Source: Lindgomyces ingoldianus
Taxonomy: Eukaryota; Ascomycota; Dothideomycetes; Pleosporales; Lindgomycetaceae
Length of the DNA: 64,000 bases
Assembly (NCBI RefSeq): GCF_010093535.1
Contig: NW_022985183.1
Location: forward strand, 470,956 to 534,955
Reading direction: 5' to 3'
Shown here: positions 36,259 to 48,909 of the stretch, piece after piece
Layout of the letters: every line of letters begins with the position of its first letter
How positions within the stretch are numbered: the stretch's first letter is position 1
Translations under genes and position numbers: made by a program
Notes under the pieces: model-generated
The model's database searches: none
What the model saw: the letters and a program-made list of their open reading frames with translations, nothing else
What the model was told of the DNA's origin: nothing

Positions 36259-36456
36259 CTATCCAATTGCTGATGTCATAGAAGGGGTATAATCCGCAAT
36301 ATCGTCACTAAGAAACTCAAACCAGCAGGCATTGTTACACTTCTTCCCTTGCACACAGACACGCTGCTCTATCTCAGCAGCAGATCCGAGTTCGTCCCAG
36401 TCTTTGACCTCATACCGCCCAAACAAACAGGCGTTAGCGTAGTCTCTTTTCCCCAT
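36259..36456 (-). CDS. Candidate 65-aa cysteine-containing ORF
   Basis: It starts MGKRDYANACLFGRYEVKDW and has four cysteines (including VCVQGKKCNNACW). There is no signal peptide. The balanced composition makes it look more coding-like than its neighbours, but nothing identifies it; it may be an exon of a longer gene. Confidence 0.25.
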   Translation of the reverse strand: MGKRDYANACLFGRYEVKDWDELGSAAEIEQRVCVQGKKCNNACWFEFLSDDIADYTPSMTSAIG

Positions 36457-36804
36457 TAGATAGTTGTAGTCACTCCAACGTCATTGCAGACGCGGTCTAC
36501 CTTAAATTATCTCCTCTAGGTGGTGTATATAAAAGCAATAATGTCAATCTCTTTGGCCGTCGGGCCCCTGGTCTTGTGGTATCAATAAAGAGGAGATTAG
36601 TATGGTCCATGCAGTAAGGATGAAGCACTCAATCAAAGAGAGACAACAATTCTGTCTCTTTTCGCGGCATTTGATCGAGTCTGAATTAGGCGTAGCTCCC
36701 CTTTTGAGGGCAGCGTTTCTATCAGGAAGTAGTACGATTCGACTTAGGCTTTCTAGACAAGTTACGTCTCACTTATTATATACTTTTGTTTGCTTCACCT
36801 AACA

Positions 36805-37305
36805 GCAGGGGTTAATATAATTAAGTTACAGTTTAATTAAAGCTGCTTATACTTCTTAACTTTTTACTAAAAGTTACAATGTAACTGTTAAAGCTTTTAG
36901 AGTAGCAAAGTCCCCCTTACTTTTAATATAGCACATAAGGTTATTTAATTTACTAAAAATAACTTTATAATGTAGCTAGTTTTTCTAGAGTTGTAAAGCT
37001 TTAATTATAGAGCCTAAGAGATAATTATAGTTATAAGTAACTATTCTTTTCCCCTTGCTAAAGGCTCTGTGCTATCTCCCTATACAAGGGACTGTTATCT
37101 TTTGCTATAATAAGGTTGTCTAAGGTTGTTGTAGTATAGGGCAAGCTCTAAGGCTACACTAACACGTAAATAGTGGCACAAACACGCTCCCCTAGCCCTT
37201 ACGCGCGTTAGAGACTGCAACCTTAAAAAAGTCTACCTTAATTATATACTTCTTACTTTTAAGCCTTATTAATTAAATTGTAACAGTTAAAAATGTAGTT
37301 ACGTT
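36805..37305. mobile_element. Small AT-rich inverted-repeat element (MITE-like), RIP-degraded
   Basis: A sharply bounded AT-rich island within normal DNA. Its left part (GTTACAGTTTAATTAA, from 36825) is an imperfect inverted match of its right part (TTAATTAAATTGTAAC, to 37283). TA-rich decay resembles the RIP block at the left of the window. The exact ends and any target duplication could not be fixed. Confidence 0.45.
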
Positions 37306-38655
37306 TGTTTGCCTTATGTAATTGTAGGTGGAGCAAAAGTATCAATTGTACTACTTCCTGTTGGAAACGCTGTTTGAGGGTGAACGGGCATTTTTATGGG
37401 TTTGGTAGCTGGGGAGAGTTGGTAGGGCAGCACACAGCATGTGGTGGTTTTAGGGACGTGTGGTAAATTTCAAATGAATGGTGGATTTTGCAAATAGGGA
37501 CCCGGTGGCCTTAGAGACGCTATTGCGGAAGACTCGACGGTGTGTATATAATAGGAGGCTGTCATGCACGTGTGTGAGCGGAGGGATAATAGCTGTAATG
37601 TTTCCTGAAGGAACACGTCTCGTGACAGCCATGGCCAAGATAGGGTCTAGGGATTTAGGAATGTTGTGGGCGTACAGGGCAACAGTACAAAACTAAGCTA
37701 CAAATCCTCAAGTATCTTGGCTGCATCACATTCTCTCAATTCACAACACAACCTTTGGCAAAGCTCTATCCTCACAACAGCAACAGACAGAAGCCTCTAC
37801 CCGTCCGTCATACATCCACCAAATGTCGCAACAAGTTCAACTACATTCAAACCTCAACATCGTTGAATCATTCCCTGATCGCTACAGGATACCTCCACCT
37901 CTTCTACATGATCGTTCGTTTACCAGTCCAAGTTTTGCTCCTAAACTTCGCATCACAGACTTGCAGACTCGATCGAATGGGGGAAAAAAAAAAGGAAATT
38001 GTTCATGCCACGTGCCGGTAGACCCCGAGGCGTGTCTTTGGATCGGTTCTAGTACTCCCGTGCTGAAGAGACGGATAGGGCTAACGATCGTATTACGGCA
38101 ATGAGTGGGGAATATAGGGATAACGTCTGATAGACGACCCGCCGGTATGGGATATTCGGAGGCGAAGCGAGGGAAGATTGATTTGGGAGTATCTTAAGAA
38201 TAGCTGATAACTTGAGCTCATACAAGCTCCAAGTGTAGAATGTAGACATGAGACAACTTTGGAGAAAACTATTGCATATGCCGCACCCGCTGATTTGCAG
38301 GCGGCAAGAGGAGAATGGTCAGGTTGTTGTGATCAGGATATGAAGACTATGACATGCAGTGCGGTTCTATCAAAGGGGTATATATATGTCTTCGAACCTC
38401 AGCAGGTCCTGTACCAACTCCCATCCTTATCCGTCCCTAGCAGTCGCTCTTGCGATGTCGATATTAATAGCCCCAACATCCGCTTTCCTAATTTCGGTGC
38501 GATGAGACCCGATGAGGAGGTTGTAGGTATATTGCGCGCATTTCCTTGTCTGATCCCGTGCTTCTACCCCAGGATGCCATATTGAATGCGCGTGGGCGGG
38601 TGGCGACTGCTTCTTCGTTAAACTTTCCGATCTCTTTTCACTGTCTATCTATCTA

Positions 38656-40715
38656 TCATGAACTCTCACCCGCACCACTCTGCTTCATCAACAGCTCCCT
38701 CTTCTGCCGTAACCGCGCTTCCTCGCTTTCCAACCAATCTAACTCCATGCGTCTCTGCGCCTGCACAAACGGCGAGGGTTCTGGGTTCGAATTCGAATTT
38801 AGCACGCTTTCCTGCGCCCCTGGTACCGGGATCGTTTGTAGTGGAGGTGTTGGTCGTCTCTCGGTAACTTGTACAGGGTGGTCATCAGACAATTCTCCTA
38901 ACTGCCCGTTCCCAGATGGCATTTCGGGCGCTGTCATTGTTGATACATGTCCCCTAGTAGGGTCTAGTTCTGGAATCTGGCCATTTTCAGAAAGCTCCGG
39001 GTACCGGGGACCGTAGTAATCATCTGGATATTGCTTGTTCTCCTCCTCGGCTCCAACGACCATCTTATCTGACTCGCCACCAACAGTTTGCCCGTTGGCA
39101 GACTGCAGCTTCATTGCGTGTTTTCGTCGTCGCAGGAAGAATAACATGGCGCCTAGGATAACGATAAGAAGGATGAGGCCACCGAGAACACCCCCGACGA
39201 TGGCACCAATGGGGGTGCTCTTAGAACTATCCGAGTTCTGGGTAGATGTTGATTTTGCACCTCCGGAAGCAATGACCGGAGTGCTTTGACTTCCACTTCC
39301 AGTGCGGGTAGCAGACCTTGTCGATCGCAGTGACGACGGCGCTGTGAAGCCAGACGTCCCTACCGTTGGGATCGCAGCTTTCGCTTGAATAGACCAGGTC
39401 CCGGATGTGAACTCAGGACAATTGCGCCTGGTCAATGAGGGGTTGTAATTCGAGGCCTTGACGCCAGCCGGACTTAAAGTCGCCCATTGACTCTTCAAAC
39501 GCGTATAATCCCCCATTAAACTCGGGGTCCCGGTCGCAGAGCTCTTATAGGACACAAGTCCGTAGTTGCTCGCCTCCTGAGTCCACTCATAGATGATGTT
39601 TCCGGAGTAGCGGTCATTCATTTGCCGACCGAGTATGGCGACCTGATCATCAAAGGTTCGAAGGGGGGTATTGCCTGATCCCGTAACGCATCCCGTCTCT
39701 GAGAGGAATATTGGGATATTGTATCCATCGGCATCGTCGTACATCTTGTCGTATCCGGATTCGGTAAAGCTGGAGTCATTGCACCAACTGTATCTGTTGA
39801 ACGCGTAGAAATCGGCGGCAATGGCGTCGCTGCCGCAATCGAAGTAGTTCTGCTGGAGCAAGCGAATGCTCTCTCCATCAGCTAGCAAGACCTGTTAGTT
39901 GCCATGACATTCCGTTCCGAAGAGCATTAGACATACACGCGGAATAACCTATAGGGATTTTTCGATACTGCATCAAGTCTCGGTATGCTTTCATGTCGGC
40001 GATGACGGCTTTCGCATATGCTGCGGCTCCAGTAGATTTCACTACTTTCCATTAATATCGCCAGATTCCAAAGCGAAAAGGTGTCTGGTGACGCCAACTG
40101 GTTGGCGCTATCCAAATGAGCACCTAACTTACCGTCATTGACGATCTCGTTGCCAGCGAAAAAGCCAAGCAGGTTGTCGTACTGCTGAAACCCGTCCACG
40201 ACTTGGGCGAAAGCATTGCGCAATTCTTTTGTCCACGAAGGATCTGCCTATAAGTCCAAATTCAGCGGCATTTCTCATGTATTTACGCTCGATAGGCTCG
40301 AGGCTGGAACGCCCATACCCTATTTATTGAGAAAGTCGGGGTAGACATATCCACCAAAACATATATCCCGGCATCGGCGAAGGCATTCATGCATGTATCG
40401 TGGTTTAACGTGGGGTCGACCGAGTATACTCTAACGACATTTGCTCCTAGCTCTTTTATGAGTGGCGCATCGATTTTGCATTGGTCGCCGTTCACGAGGT
40501 TATTAACGTCGGTAATTGAGTGCTGGTATGCAACACCTGAGATAGACATTAGTTCAAGGAATCCATCGAAGGGAGTGTGCTGGTACTGCACCTTTGACGT
40601 AGAATTGGTCACCATCGCTGGTGAAGAACTTCGCTCCCTTAGCCTCGATAGTTGGAATCGCGAAAACGGCGGAGTAGAAGAGGGCAGACGCAATGAATCG
40701 CATCAACATTAACAT
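38656..40715 (-). CDS. GH72 beta-1,3-glucanosyltransferase with a transmembrane tail
   Basis: Predicted 596 aa in five exons (40715-40592, 40536-40319, 40247-40133, 40044-39937, 39881-38656). A signal peptide (MRFIASALFYSAVFAIP after M5) is followed by a GH72 (Gas/Gel) domain: FYVKGVAYQ, DAPLIKELGANVVRVYSVDP, acid/base Glu148 in FAGNEIVND and nucleophile Glu250 in IFLSETGC. The family cuts and re-joins beta-1,3-glucan chains in the wall. The C-terminus is unusual. After a Ser/Thr-rich stem it has one transmembrane helix (about residues 414-438, PIGAIVGGVLGGLILLIVIL), then RRRKH and a 158-residue cytoplasmic tail rich in Pro and acidic residues, in place of a GPI signal. No C-terminal CBM43 cysteine domain is seen. 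Five introns' worth of splice choices rest on family homology; exon 5 starts at CTGATGG after a GTATGT intron. Confidence 0.92.
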
Positions 40716-42874
40716 AGCGCGCGAGTTTGTGCACGGAAACTGGTCAAAATATTATGTCCATAAAGACATCTGAGCCGTACTAGGGGAAACGATCGTAGAG
40801 AATCTGAAAAAAGGGAAAACGGACGGATTCCGGAGGGTGCATGGGAGGCTTACTGTATACTATATAGGACCGAATGAAATCCGTCCAACTTCATTTCGTG
40901 TTGCAGTGGGGATTGGATTTCCACATGGTTTAGGGTCCTTGAACAGTTCTTGGCGGAAGACTCCTGCCAATCGGGGCGGCTCATAGTTGTTTCAGCCACT
41001 CCAGGCGGTTTAAGTTTGGGGCGGAGTGTATGGGCCAGATATAGGTCTCGGCGCTGAATTCGAAGGATGAGAAGCAACGCAAAAATGCTGTAAAGAATAC
41101 GGACGGGGTTTAATAGTGCATAAGAATAATAGCCTCGACTATTGCCACGTGCGAAGGTTATGGATAGAAAAAGACGAGTGGTGTTGTGGAAATGTCAAAC
41201 GTCCGTCAGTCTTCAGGCCAGCCGCGCTAACTGTTTCTAGCGAGACACCAGTCCATCACGAAGGCACGGCAACTCGCACGAGATGGGAAATTCAAATGAG
41301 GGAGGCATCGACTAAAGGATCTACGGACAAGCATTTCTAAAGATGGCCACAACGGACATCTCTACTTCGGAAGAACGATGTGTATCTAAGAATGTGATCA
41401 CCGAACCATCTCCGAAACCCCGAACCATCTCCCCGACGCTATGCTGTCGCATAACCATTGATACCGAGGCAGGCCATCTGCATTGGATAACGCATTTCTT
41501 GTCCAAATATGTGAACCGCCTCGCCCTCCACATCAACCGCGCTTCTGCCATGCAACTCCACCTCTCTTCCTGAGCTAGAACAAAGTGGAAGATAATCCTA
41601 CATGGCTTCTGTGATGCTTAAAACTGACCACCATACCCCATATAGAGTGGGCTAAAACGTTCAAAAAGACATCTCTACATATATTCCTCGTTGAAACAAC
41701 GGACTTCTCGTTCGAGTAATAAATTCCCCCTTCATGCGCACCAATTGATTCCTACGAACTCCACCCACCTCCAGGACTCTAAAATGATAAACACATCCGG
41801 TGATAGCATCTGCGGCACTAAAAGCCCCGGCAAAACCTCTTATAGCGTAGGTTTGTGTCTCTCAAAGACACGGTATCTAGATTAAACCTGTGCGAATTAC
41901 CCCCCGCCCGAAAAAAGAGGGATTATTATGAATGATGAGAATTTCGCGCATACGTCAGCTTTGCGATTACGACTAAGGAGGAGCGCAAGCCGAATTTGGT
42001 CAAGACTTCAAGTAATCTTGAAGAACATTCCTTCCCTTACGGGGGCGTTCTTCCCAAAAAAATTATTTCAACATGCGTGATGTGTCTGCAAGAGCGTTGT
42101 GGAAAATGTAGAGCCTAATGATAGACTGTGTGTGGATTGAAATCGAGGACAGTCTCCCAAAGCTTGTATATAGTTGGGAGCCGCGAGAAAGGTGTGGAGA
42201 TCGTATAATACTAGCTATGCGAAAATAGGAATCAGGTAGAAGTTCCATGGAAGCCAGAAGTACGGACCCCGACCTTTCAAGACCTTTACTCAATCATCGG
42301 AGTTTAGCTAAATGAGCCTGAATACTTTCTCCTAGCGTCTTCCTCTCTAGAGAAAGAGCTGATAATCGCTTAACGGAAGGATGTGCGATCCGCGCGCCGG
42401 ACAAACTGATCTACGATAGAGGTGGAGAATGTCAGGACGATGATGACCACTAGAACAATGGCAAATGAAATGCTTCGGAAAAGTGAATTGGAGGGCTAGA
42501 CACAAAGGGAGGATCCGCGATGAAATGAGCGTGGGATGAAGTATGAGCGGAAATCCAACGAGACATATATCGAAGAAACCAAAGAAACGACCGTATACTG
42601 GCATAATAATACAGAAAAGGCGTAGGCAACGCTATGCAGAATATAAAAAAATTCCAAACACACAATGCATTGAAGTCAAAAGGTGGGACCCAGTAAAGGA
42701 AAAGGAGACGGGGGGGCAGGGCCATCCGTTGTATATAATACTAAGCATCCCACCCACCTCAACACAAAGTGGGCAAAATTCCAACAGTTAAAATCCTAGC
42801 TGCGGTACAATGCCATAAGAAATTCCGAATCTTCTCGTCTAAACGCCGCTAGGCGCCGTGCTACTACTTTCGCT
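40716..42874. other. 2.2-kb spacer upstream of the GH72 gene
   Basis: Contains the GH72 promoter. Short opposed frames around 41,321-41,573 lack features. No gene called. Confidence 0.4.
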
Positions 42875-43633
42875 TCAAACATGGGCCCCGTCTCTGCCAC
42901 CTGTTGCTTTACGATGAATTGGCTTGCTGCGGTGCGGGTAGCGGCTTGGAGGTTCTTTGAGCTGGTCTTTATCGGCCTTTGAAGTAGAGCGCGTGACGGG
43001 TCGATTAGGAGAGATCTTAGAGATCTTAGAACCCATTCCGGACTCTGGCGGAGACGAAGAAGCGGGCCGTTTCGGGAAGATGATGATCCTGGTTATGGTG
43101 AATATGTTGGTGTTTATGGGGACTCTTCTGAGAAGAATGGGGTGGCAATAAGATGTGAAATGGGGCGACTATATGCATAGGTCATGACTTACGGAGGCGC
43201 AGGTTCTGGCTCTGGCTCCGGGTCTGGGTCAGGTTCGGGGTCTGGTACCTTGCGATTGTTGCTTTTGGAAGACCGAGTTCTGTAACGAGAGTTCGTCTTC
43301 TTATCAAGTATGATGACGCTAATAAAAAGTTGGTTAGGATATACTTGCGTAGTGCAATGTTCGTCTACATACGGCGGTGAAACCGGTGGCTCGGGCTCAG
43401 AATCAGGATCAGGATCTTGGTCTGAAAGGTGGGGTGATTCGGGGTTGTCGCCCAAAATGATAATCCTAGCCTCTATCAGAAGTTTTCTTTTCCAGATTTA
43501 ATACGGTGATGGGGAAGGGAAATACTTACGGTGGGGCCGCTGGTGGTTCAGGGTCTTTGTCCGGATTGCGCTGTCGAAAATTCCCTCTGGATTTCTTTGA
43601 CTTCAAATGCTTTGTAGTGAGATCTCGAGACAT
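42875..43633 (-). CDS. Small low-complexity protein built from repeated exons
   Basis: Predicted 178 aa in four exons (43633-43530, 43465-43373, 43318-43193, 43088-42875). Exons 1-3 all end in the same phase on a Pro-Pro codon pair directly before a GTAAGT or GTATGT donor (PEPPAAPP, PEPPVSPP, PEPEPAPP). Exons 2-4 all begin with a short aliphatic run after that Pro (IIILGDN, VIILDKK, IIIFPKR). The middle exons carry Asp/Glu-Pro repeats (PDPEPDPDPEPEPEP), and the end is basic (RPVTRSTSKADK...). No known domain, signal or helix is present. The matching boundaries point to tandem exon duplication. A CTCAG acceptor at about 43131 is an alternative for exon 4. The function is not inferable; the acidic and basic low-complexity pattern suggests a disordered protein. 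Confidence 0.6.
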
Positions 43634-46600
43634 ATTGGAAGAAGGTACTGTTTATATAAAGGGCAGAATGGTAATTTGGCTGGGGTGACGATGTGGTGCA
43701 GGGAGGCTTCACGAACAATTGGCAACGCAGAAGTCTGAAGAATACTGAACGCTGTGCTTGTCGGTGATGATAGTGGGAATTGAGGCTCTTTATCTTTATA
43801 CAAACCATTTCGCAACTTCCGTCTCCTTTAGACCAGAGGCTACACTCCTGTTTTACATTCGTGATACATCCGCTCGTAACATTGACAATCCCTCGCATAT
43901 GCGCTCCCCTAGCCAGCCCCATGATGGACTCGACTTCTCATGGCGTGTAGTCGTCTCGAGCACCCTACCCAGCTGCACTGACATCGATGTCTGTCTAAAT
44001 ATGGATTACGCGAAGCTCGATCCGGCCCCTGTCTCAACTTCTGGGAAGCTTGATTTGTGCGTAGCTAATCGGTTACGATTTGACTAAGTGAGGCTCAAAG
44101 ACAAGCTCGGCCGTAGGTTTTCCAAAAGGGGAACCGACATGCGAGTTTAAGTAATCGGTCCAAGAGGTAAGGCAGGACATCATGAGGTAGAGTTCTGGTG
44201 TGGAGGTTCGTCGCGGCGTGGCTGTGTTGCGGCTCTGAGAGTCATGTGCCAGCGGAGATTAGCTGACTGATGAGGCCAGAGGATTTTGGCCTCTCGCGAG
44301 ATGACATCGAACTATTGGTGGGTGCTGATCGTGGATTGGCAGATGAACGAGGTGGAGTGCGATGATATCACCTCGTAGGGCTGAGCGGGTGAATGTGTAA
44401 GCTTGGTGGTTGGCCCGCCTTATCCCGTATCCGGCTAATCTTCCCCCAGATCTCAAAGTGCCTGCCAAGAAGCACACATGAGGTGTCGCTCTTCCCGTGT
44501 GTTGTACGACGTTCGACCATCTCCAAATCTCAGCATCTTAACCTCCTCTGCGGGCTGCTGATTAATGACCGGCCATTTGGCCGTCTGTAGCAATGTCTCC
44601 GCATTGCGCTACCTTCGAGACTACGGCGCTGCAAGCTGAAAGTCCCGTCGCCGGCGTCGTTGCCTATCGGATGTTTGACATTCAAACTCCTCTCAGCCCT
44701 TTGGCATGTCTTACTAGCGCAGTTGTCGACTTTGCGGCATTTGAATGAGCTCTACGAGAATCATATTGATGACGATCTTCAGCCACTTCGTCATGCCCTC
44801 TATCGTCCCTTATCGACTCAAATCGTTCAACACCTGCGTCAAACTTCCGGACATGCTCTCCCTTACACGAGCATTCTCCTCGCCAGCACCACAACATTAG
44901 AAATCTCAAAGACCCGAAATCTCGTATACGATAGCAATACCTTGATAGTGGGCAGGCCAAGAGACATTCTAGGTGTTGCAAAGCGTGCGGAACCCGGAGA
45001 GTCGGCCATCCTCCAACTGCGGAGCTCCGAAACGAGAATAAGAGTGCTTCGCCTGGCTGTTTTCAGTATGTTAGTAGCACCGGCTTTCGGCCATGTCACC
45101 GCCTCGTTGGCATGCAAGGTCGAAGTATTCTTAGAGCTAAAATAGGTGATCGTCTGGGGTTTTCGTCCATTCATCCGCCTAGACATCCAGCCTTGCGACT
45201 GATTCAGGAAAGTCGCATGCTCGCGCAGCCCGCGAAGTACTGCAGGCCCTTGGCTGGCATTCTTCCTGGGGGAAATAATCTCAGACTACTTCAACGAAAC
45301 CTTAGAAGCTTCGTCGTTATCACGTCTTCTCCAACCGACCCTATAAACTCAACATACTCCGCCCCACGCTGCGGCACAAATAATCTCACACGTAATATTT
45401 GTCAGAACTTACTTTTAACCCACCTTCAGGGGCGGCAACACGCTGGTCGATCCTTCAGCCTAGTGGATGGCCTGGGCCATGTGATCGGTATCGCCGTTGT
45501 TACCTCCCCTCAAAATGGTTTCATTGACATTGATATTCATCGTAGTTAAACCAAAATTGTTAACACAACATGGTCGCGATAATTCAGCTTCCCCTTTCGG
45601 CCTGTCAACTGTGTCCTCAAATAGCAGCTGTGGATTCTATATTAATGAGCAGGCAAGTCGACCCTTCAACATTCGGTTCGCTCCTACGAAGGTATTTCCC
45701 TAAGTTTGGCGAGTACAATTTACGATATATTAGCGACTGAGAGGGATACTGAGGGGCCTTTGTAGACTGTTTCCTATTAGTATCCAAAAGGCAAATGACG
45801 CGAATCATCCGCAAGGTTGCATTTCAGAGCACAGGCTTTCACATATTTCGCTTTGTCGAGCCTACACCAAACTCAACTGTTTGGCACGCCGTATGCCAGT
45901 CCGTGGTAGGTCCTCGCAATCTAGCGAAAGAGCAATGTCTTATCACGGAGCCTGCCTGCTTCACGCCAACGACCACCTTATCTCGGGAGCAATGTATTTA
46001 CAGCATGTTCGTGTAGAACATTGAGCGAGTTTACCAGCATACCGTATTGAACTTCACAGTGGAGGTCCACGTCCACGACTCGTTCCTGTAACGTTTCACG
46101 CACGGCTAGACAGCTTGTGGGTGAGGCTTGCTATCGCCGACCAATCATCCCCAGCCAGCCAATCAATTAGCAGTGCGCGCATTACCCTACTGAAAATTGA
46201 TCCTGTGCTTTGCGAATATTCTCAACTTAGTGTTTCTCTATGCATGAGTATCTCATTGCCAACACTGTCGTTCGCATCTCATCTCATCTCATTCGATATT
46301 GCGATCATGGCCATGCTTCCGTCGTTCGTCTACAAGGTGAGTATCCTGGCCCAGGATCTGGTCATCATTCCATGTATACTCCTAGTGCGGGGTGTGGGAG
46401 GCAGAAGAGTCAGCAGCCGAAGACAACGAAGAGTGTGGCTATGGCTTGTTATTACAGGCCGGTTCAGACTGCGATTCAGGGGATGGGGGTATTGAGCCTT
46501 TGCATCGCTTGCTGGAATGGTCAGAAGCTTAATGAGAGGCTGCATGTGGCCGTGGAGTTTTAAAGTTCCTCATCTTACCTACATACTCTTCTTGCAAACT

Positions 46601-47012
46601 GAGGGGCTCGTCTTGGCAGTGAAAAGGCTTGAGGTGCGATGTGGCTTACTCTTTGTTCACGCCCCTCGGCAATCGACTTGGCGATCCAGGAACCATTTCA
46701 CGTCATAGATCGGACAGGGATGCGAACTGCAGCTGCCCAGATCGCAGCGCGTCACCAAGTCTCCTCACGACTTTCCTCTCTTATCTTCCTCTGTTCCTGC
46801 TTGTCCCTATTTCTTCTTGCTTCGGGACTATTGTTACAGGAGTGGACACATCCACATCTTGAGGCTACGAACCAGAGCTGCATCGCCCAATTATATTGTA
46901 TCAAGTATTTCACCGTCCTTTAGCCACACTCAGGGGCCTACGCCATCCCTCACATTTTACAAATAGCCTCCTTACCCAGCATCCATTCTCCATCTCTCCT
47001 TCAATTACCAAA
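43634..47012. other. 3.4-kb spacer without a convincing gene
   Basis: The longest frames (44660-45145, 161 codons; 45112-45549, 145 codons) overlap others on the opposite strand and have no recognisable blocks. A frame at 46240-46563 is coding-like in composition only. The photolyase promoter lies at the right end. Confidence 0.4.
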
Positions 47013-48909
47013 ATGCCACCTAAAAGAAAAGCAAAATCCCGCATCCCTGCCAACGCCGCCTCCGCAACGGCCTACACCGATGCCTCCGGGAGCATGCCAA
47101 ACAAGCGCTCCAAAAACTCCAAGCCTTCCAACGCCGCACTACCCAAAGAAGCAGAACAGGAATTCGACCACTCCCGCCCGGAAGGAAAAGCCGGAATCGT
47201 AGATCGCCGCTTCTATCCTTTCGAAATGAGCAACGAACGCTGTGCGATGTATAACTCAAATGAAATCCCGCGACCAATGGAAGTGCTGAATAAGACTTTG
47301 GAAGAGACGGGTTCAGAGCGGCATAAGGTAGGGAAAGTAACAGGAGAGGCCGTAGTACATTGGTTTAAGCGCGATTTGCGTGTCCGAGATAACACTGGGT
47401 TAAGCCTTGCCGCGGCGACTGCGAAGGAAAAGGGAGTCGGTGTGATTGGAGTTTGGATTCTTAGTCCACAGGATTGGGAAGCGCATTTAGTGAGTCCTGC
47501 GAAATGCGATTTTGAGATCAGGAGTGTGGACGTGTTGAGGAAGGAACTTGCGGAATTGAGCATCCCGTTGTGGATCGAGGTTGTGGAGAAGCGGAAAGAT
47601 ATCCCCTGGAGATTAACAGCATTGGCACAGAAGTGGGGTGTTAAGAATGTGTACTGTAATTTGGAGTATGAGCCGGATGAACTCAGGAGGGAGGAGAGAT
47701 TGGTGAGGATGATGCTGGAGAAGGGGATTGCGTTTGAGCCCCAGCACGACGATTGTGTTGTTCCTCCTGGCAGCTTGAAGGCGGGAAGTGGGAAACAATA
47801 TGCGGTGTATAGTCCTTGGTTTCGAGGATGGATTGCGCATCTCCATGCACATCCGCATCTACTTCAGGAACGTTCTATGCCGGAAAAGAACCCGGATGGC
47901 TTCCGCGAGAAATACGCTTCTTTGTTTGACTCTAGAGTTCCGGACGTACCAGAATCGAAATGCCTTTCCCCGGATGATAAGCAACGTCTCACATCGCTAT
48001 GGCCGGCCGGCGAGAATGCAGCTCTTGAGCGCCTTGAACGATTCTTGAAGGAGAAGGTTGGCCGATATCAAGCAACGCGTAACTTCCCCGCTGAAAACAG
48101 CACGGCGAGGGTGAGCGTACATCATGCGGCTGGAACACTGGCGGCGAGGACGAGTGTGAGGCTAGCGAGAGATGTGAATAGTACGAAAAAATTAGACGGA
48201 GGGAATGACGGGATCAAGGGGTGGATAAGTGAGGTAGCCTGGAGAGATTTCTATCGACATGTACTTGTTAATTGGCCATACGTTTGGTAAGAATCTCCTC
48301 TCTCCTTTCTCCACAGGCCGTCTACCCTCACAAACACACTCTAACCCCACTAGCATGAATAAACCCTTCAAATACGAATACACTAACATAACCTGGGAAT
48401 ACAACCCCCACCACTTCACCCTCTGGACTACCGGCCGCACCGGCTACCCAATTGTTGACGCCGCAATGCGCTGCCTCGCCTCTACCGCCTACATGCACAA
48501 CCGACTGCGCATGGTCACTGCCTCCTTCCTTGCAAAACACCTACTGCTCGACTGGCGTCTCGGCGAACAATACTTCATCTCGCACCTCATTGACGGGGAC
48601 TTTGCTTCTAATAACGGGGGTTGGGGGTTTTCGTCTTCCACCGGCGTAGATCCCCAGCCATATTTTAGGGTGTTTAATCCGTGGTTGCAGAGTGCGAAGT
48701 TTGATGCTAAGGGAGAATTCATTAGGACGTGGGTGGAGGAGTTGAAGGACGTGAAGGGGGAGGACGTTCATAATCCGTATGAGGCTGGGGGGAAGGCGGC
48801 GGAGATTGCGGAGAGAAATGGATATCCGAGACCAGTGGTTGAGCATAGGATGGCGAGGGAGAGGTGTTTGAGGAGGTATAAGGAGGGGATTGGAAGGGGC
48901 ACTGCCTGA
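47013..48909 (+). CDS. PHR1: Class I CPD photolyase (DNA repair)
   Basis: Predicted 609 aa in two exons (47013-48286, 48354-48909; 67-bp intron that joins NWPYV to CMNKPF). It has an N-terminal antenna-binding domain starting VVHWFKRDLRVRDN and a C-terminal FAD domain with WISEVAWRDFYRHVL, WTTGRTGYPIVDAAMR, MHNRLRMVTASFLAKHLL and SNNGGWGFSSSTGVDPQPYFRVFNP in the expected order. The enzyme splits UV-induced cyclobutane pyrimidine dimers using blue light. The chosen start gives MPPKRKAKSR, a basic nuclear-localisation-like lead. An in-frame upstream ATG at 46896 adds 39 residues (MYQVFHRPLATLRGLRHPSH...) with the Arg/Ser-rich, acid-free character of a mitochondrial presequence. Light induction is usual for fungal photolyases but no element was identified. 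Confidence 0.95.

Larger units (their letters stand above)
35075..38655. other. 3.6-kb gene-poor stretch
   Basis: Apart from the AT-rich relic at 36,805-37,305 and one small candidate frame at 36259-36456, no gene is supported. Confidence 0.4.

Noticed and set aside
44660..45549. 161- and 145-codon plus-strand frames
   Set aside because: Composition and opposed frames suggest chance openness; no recognisable block.
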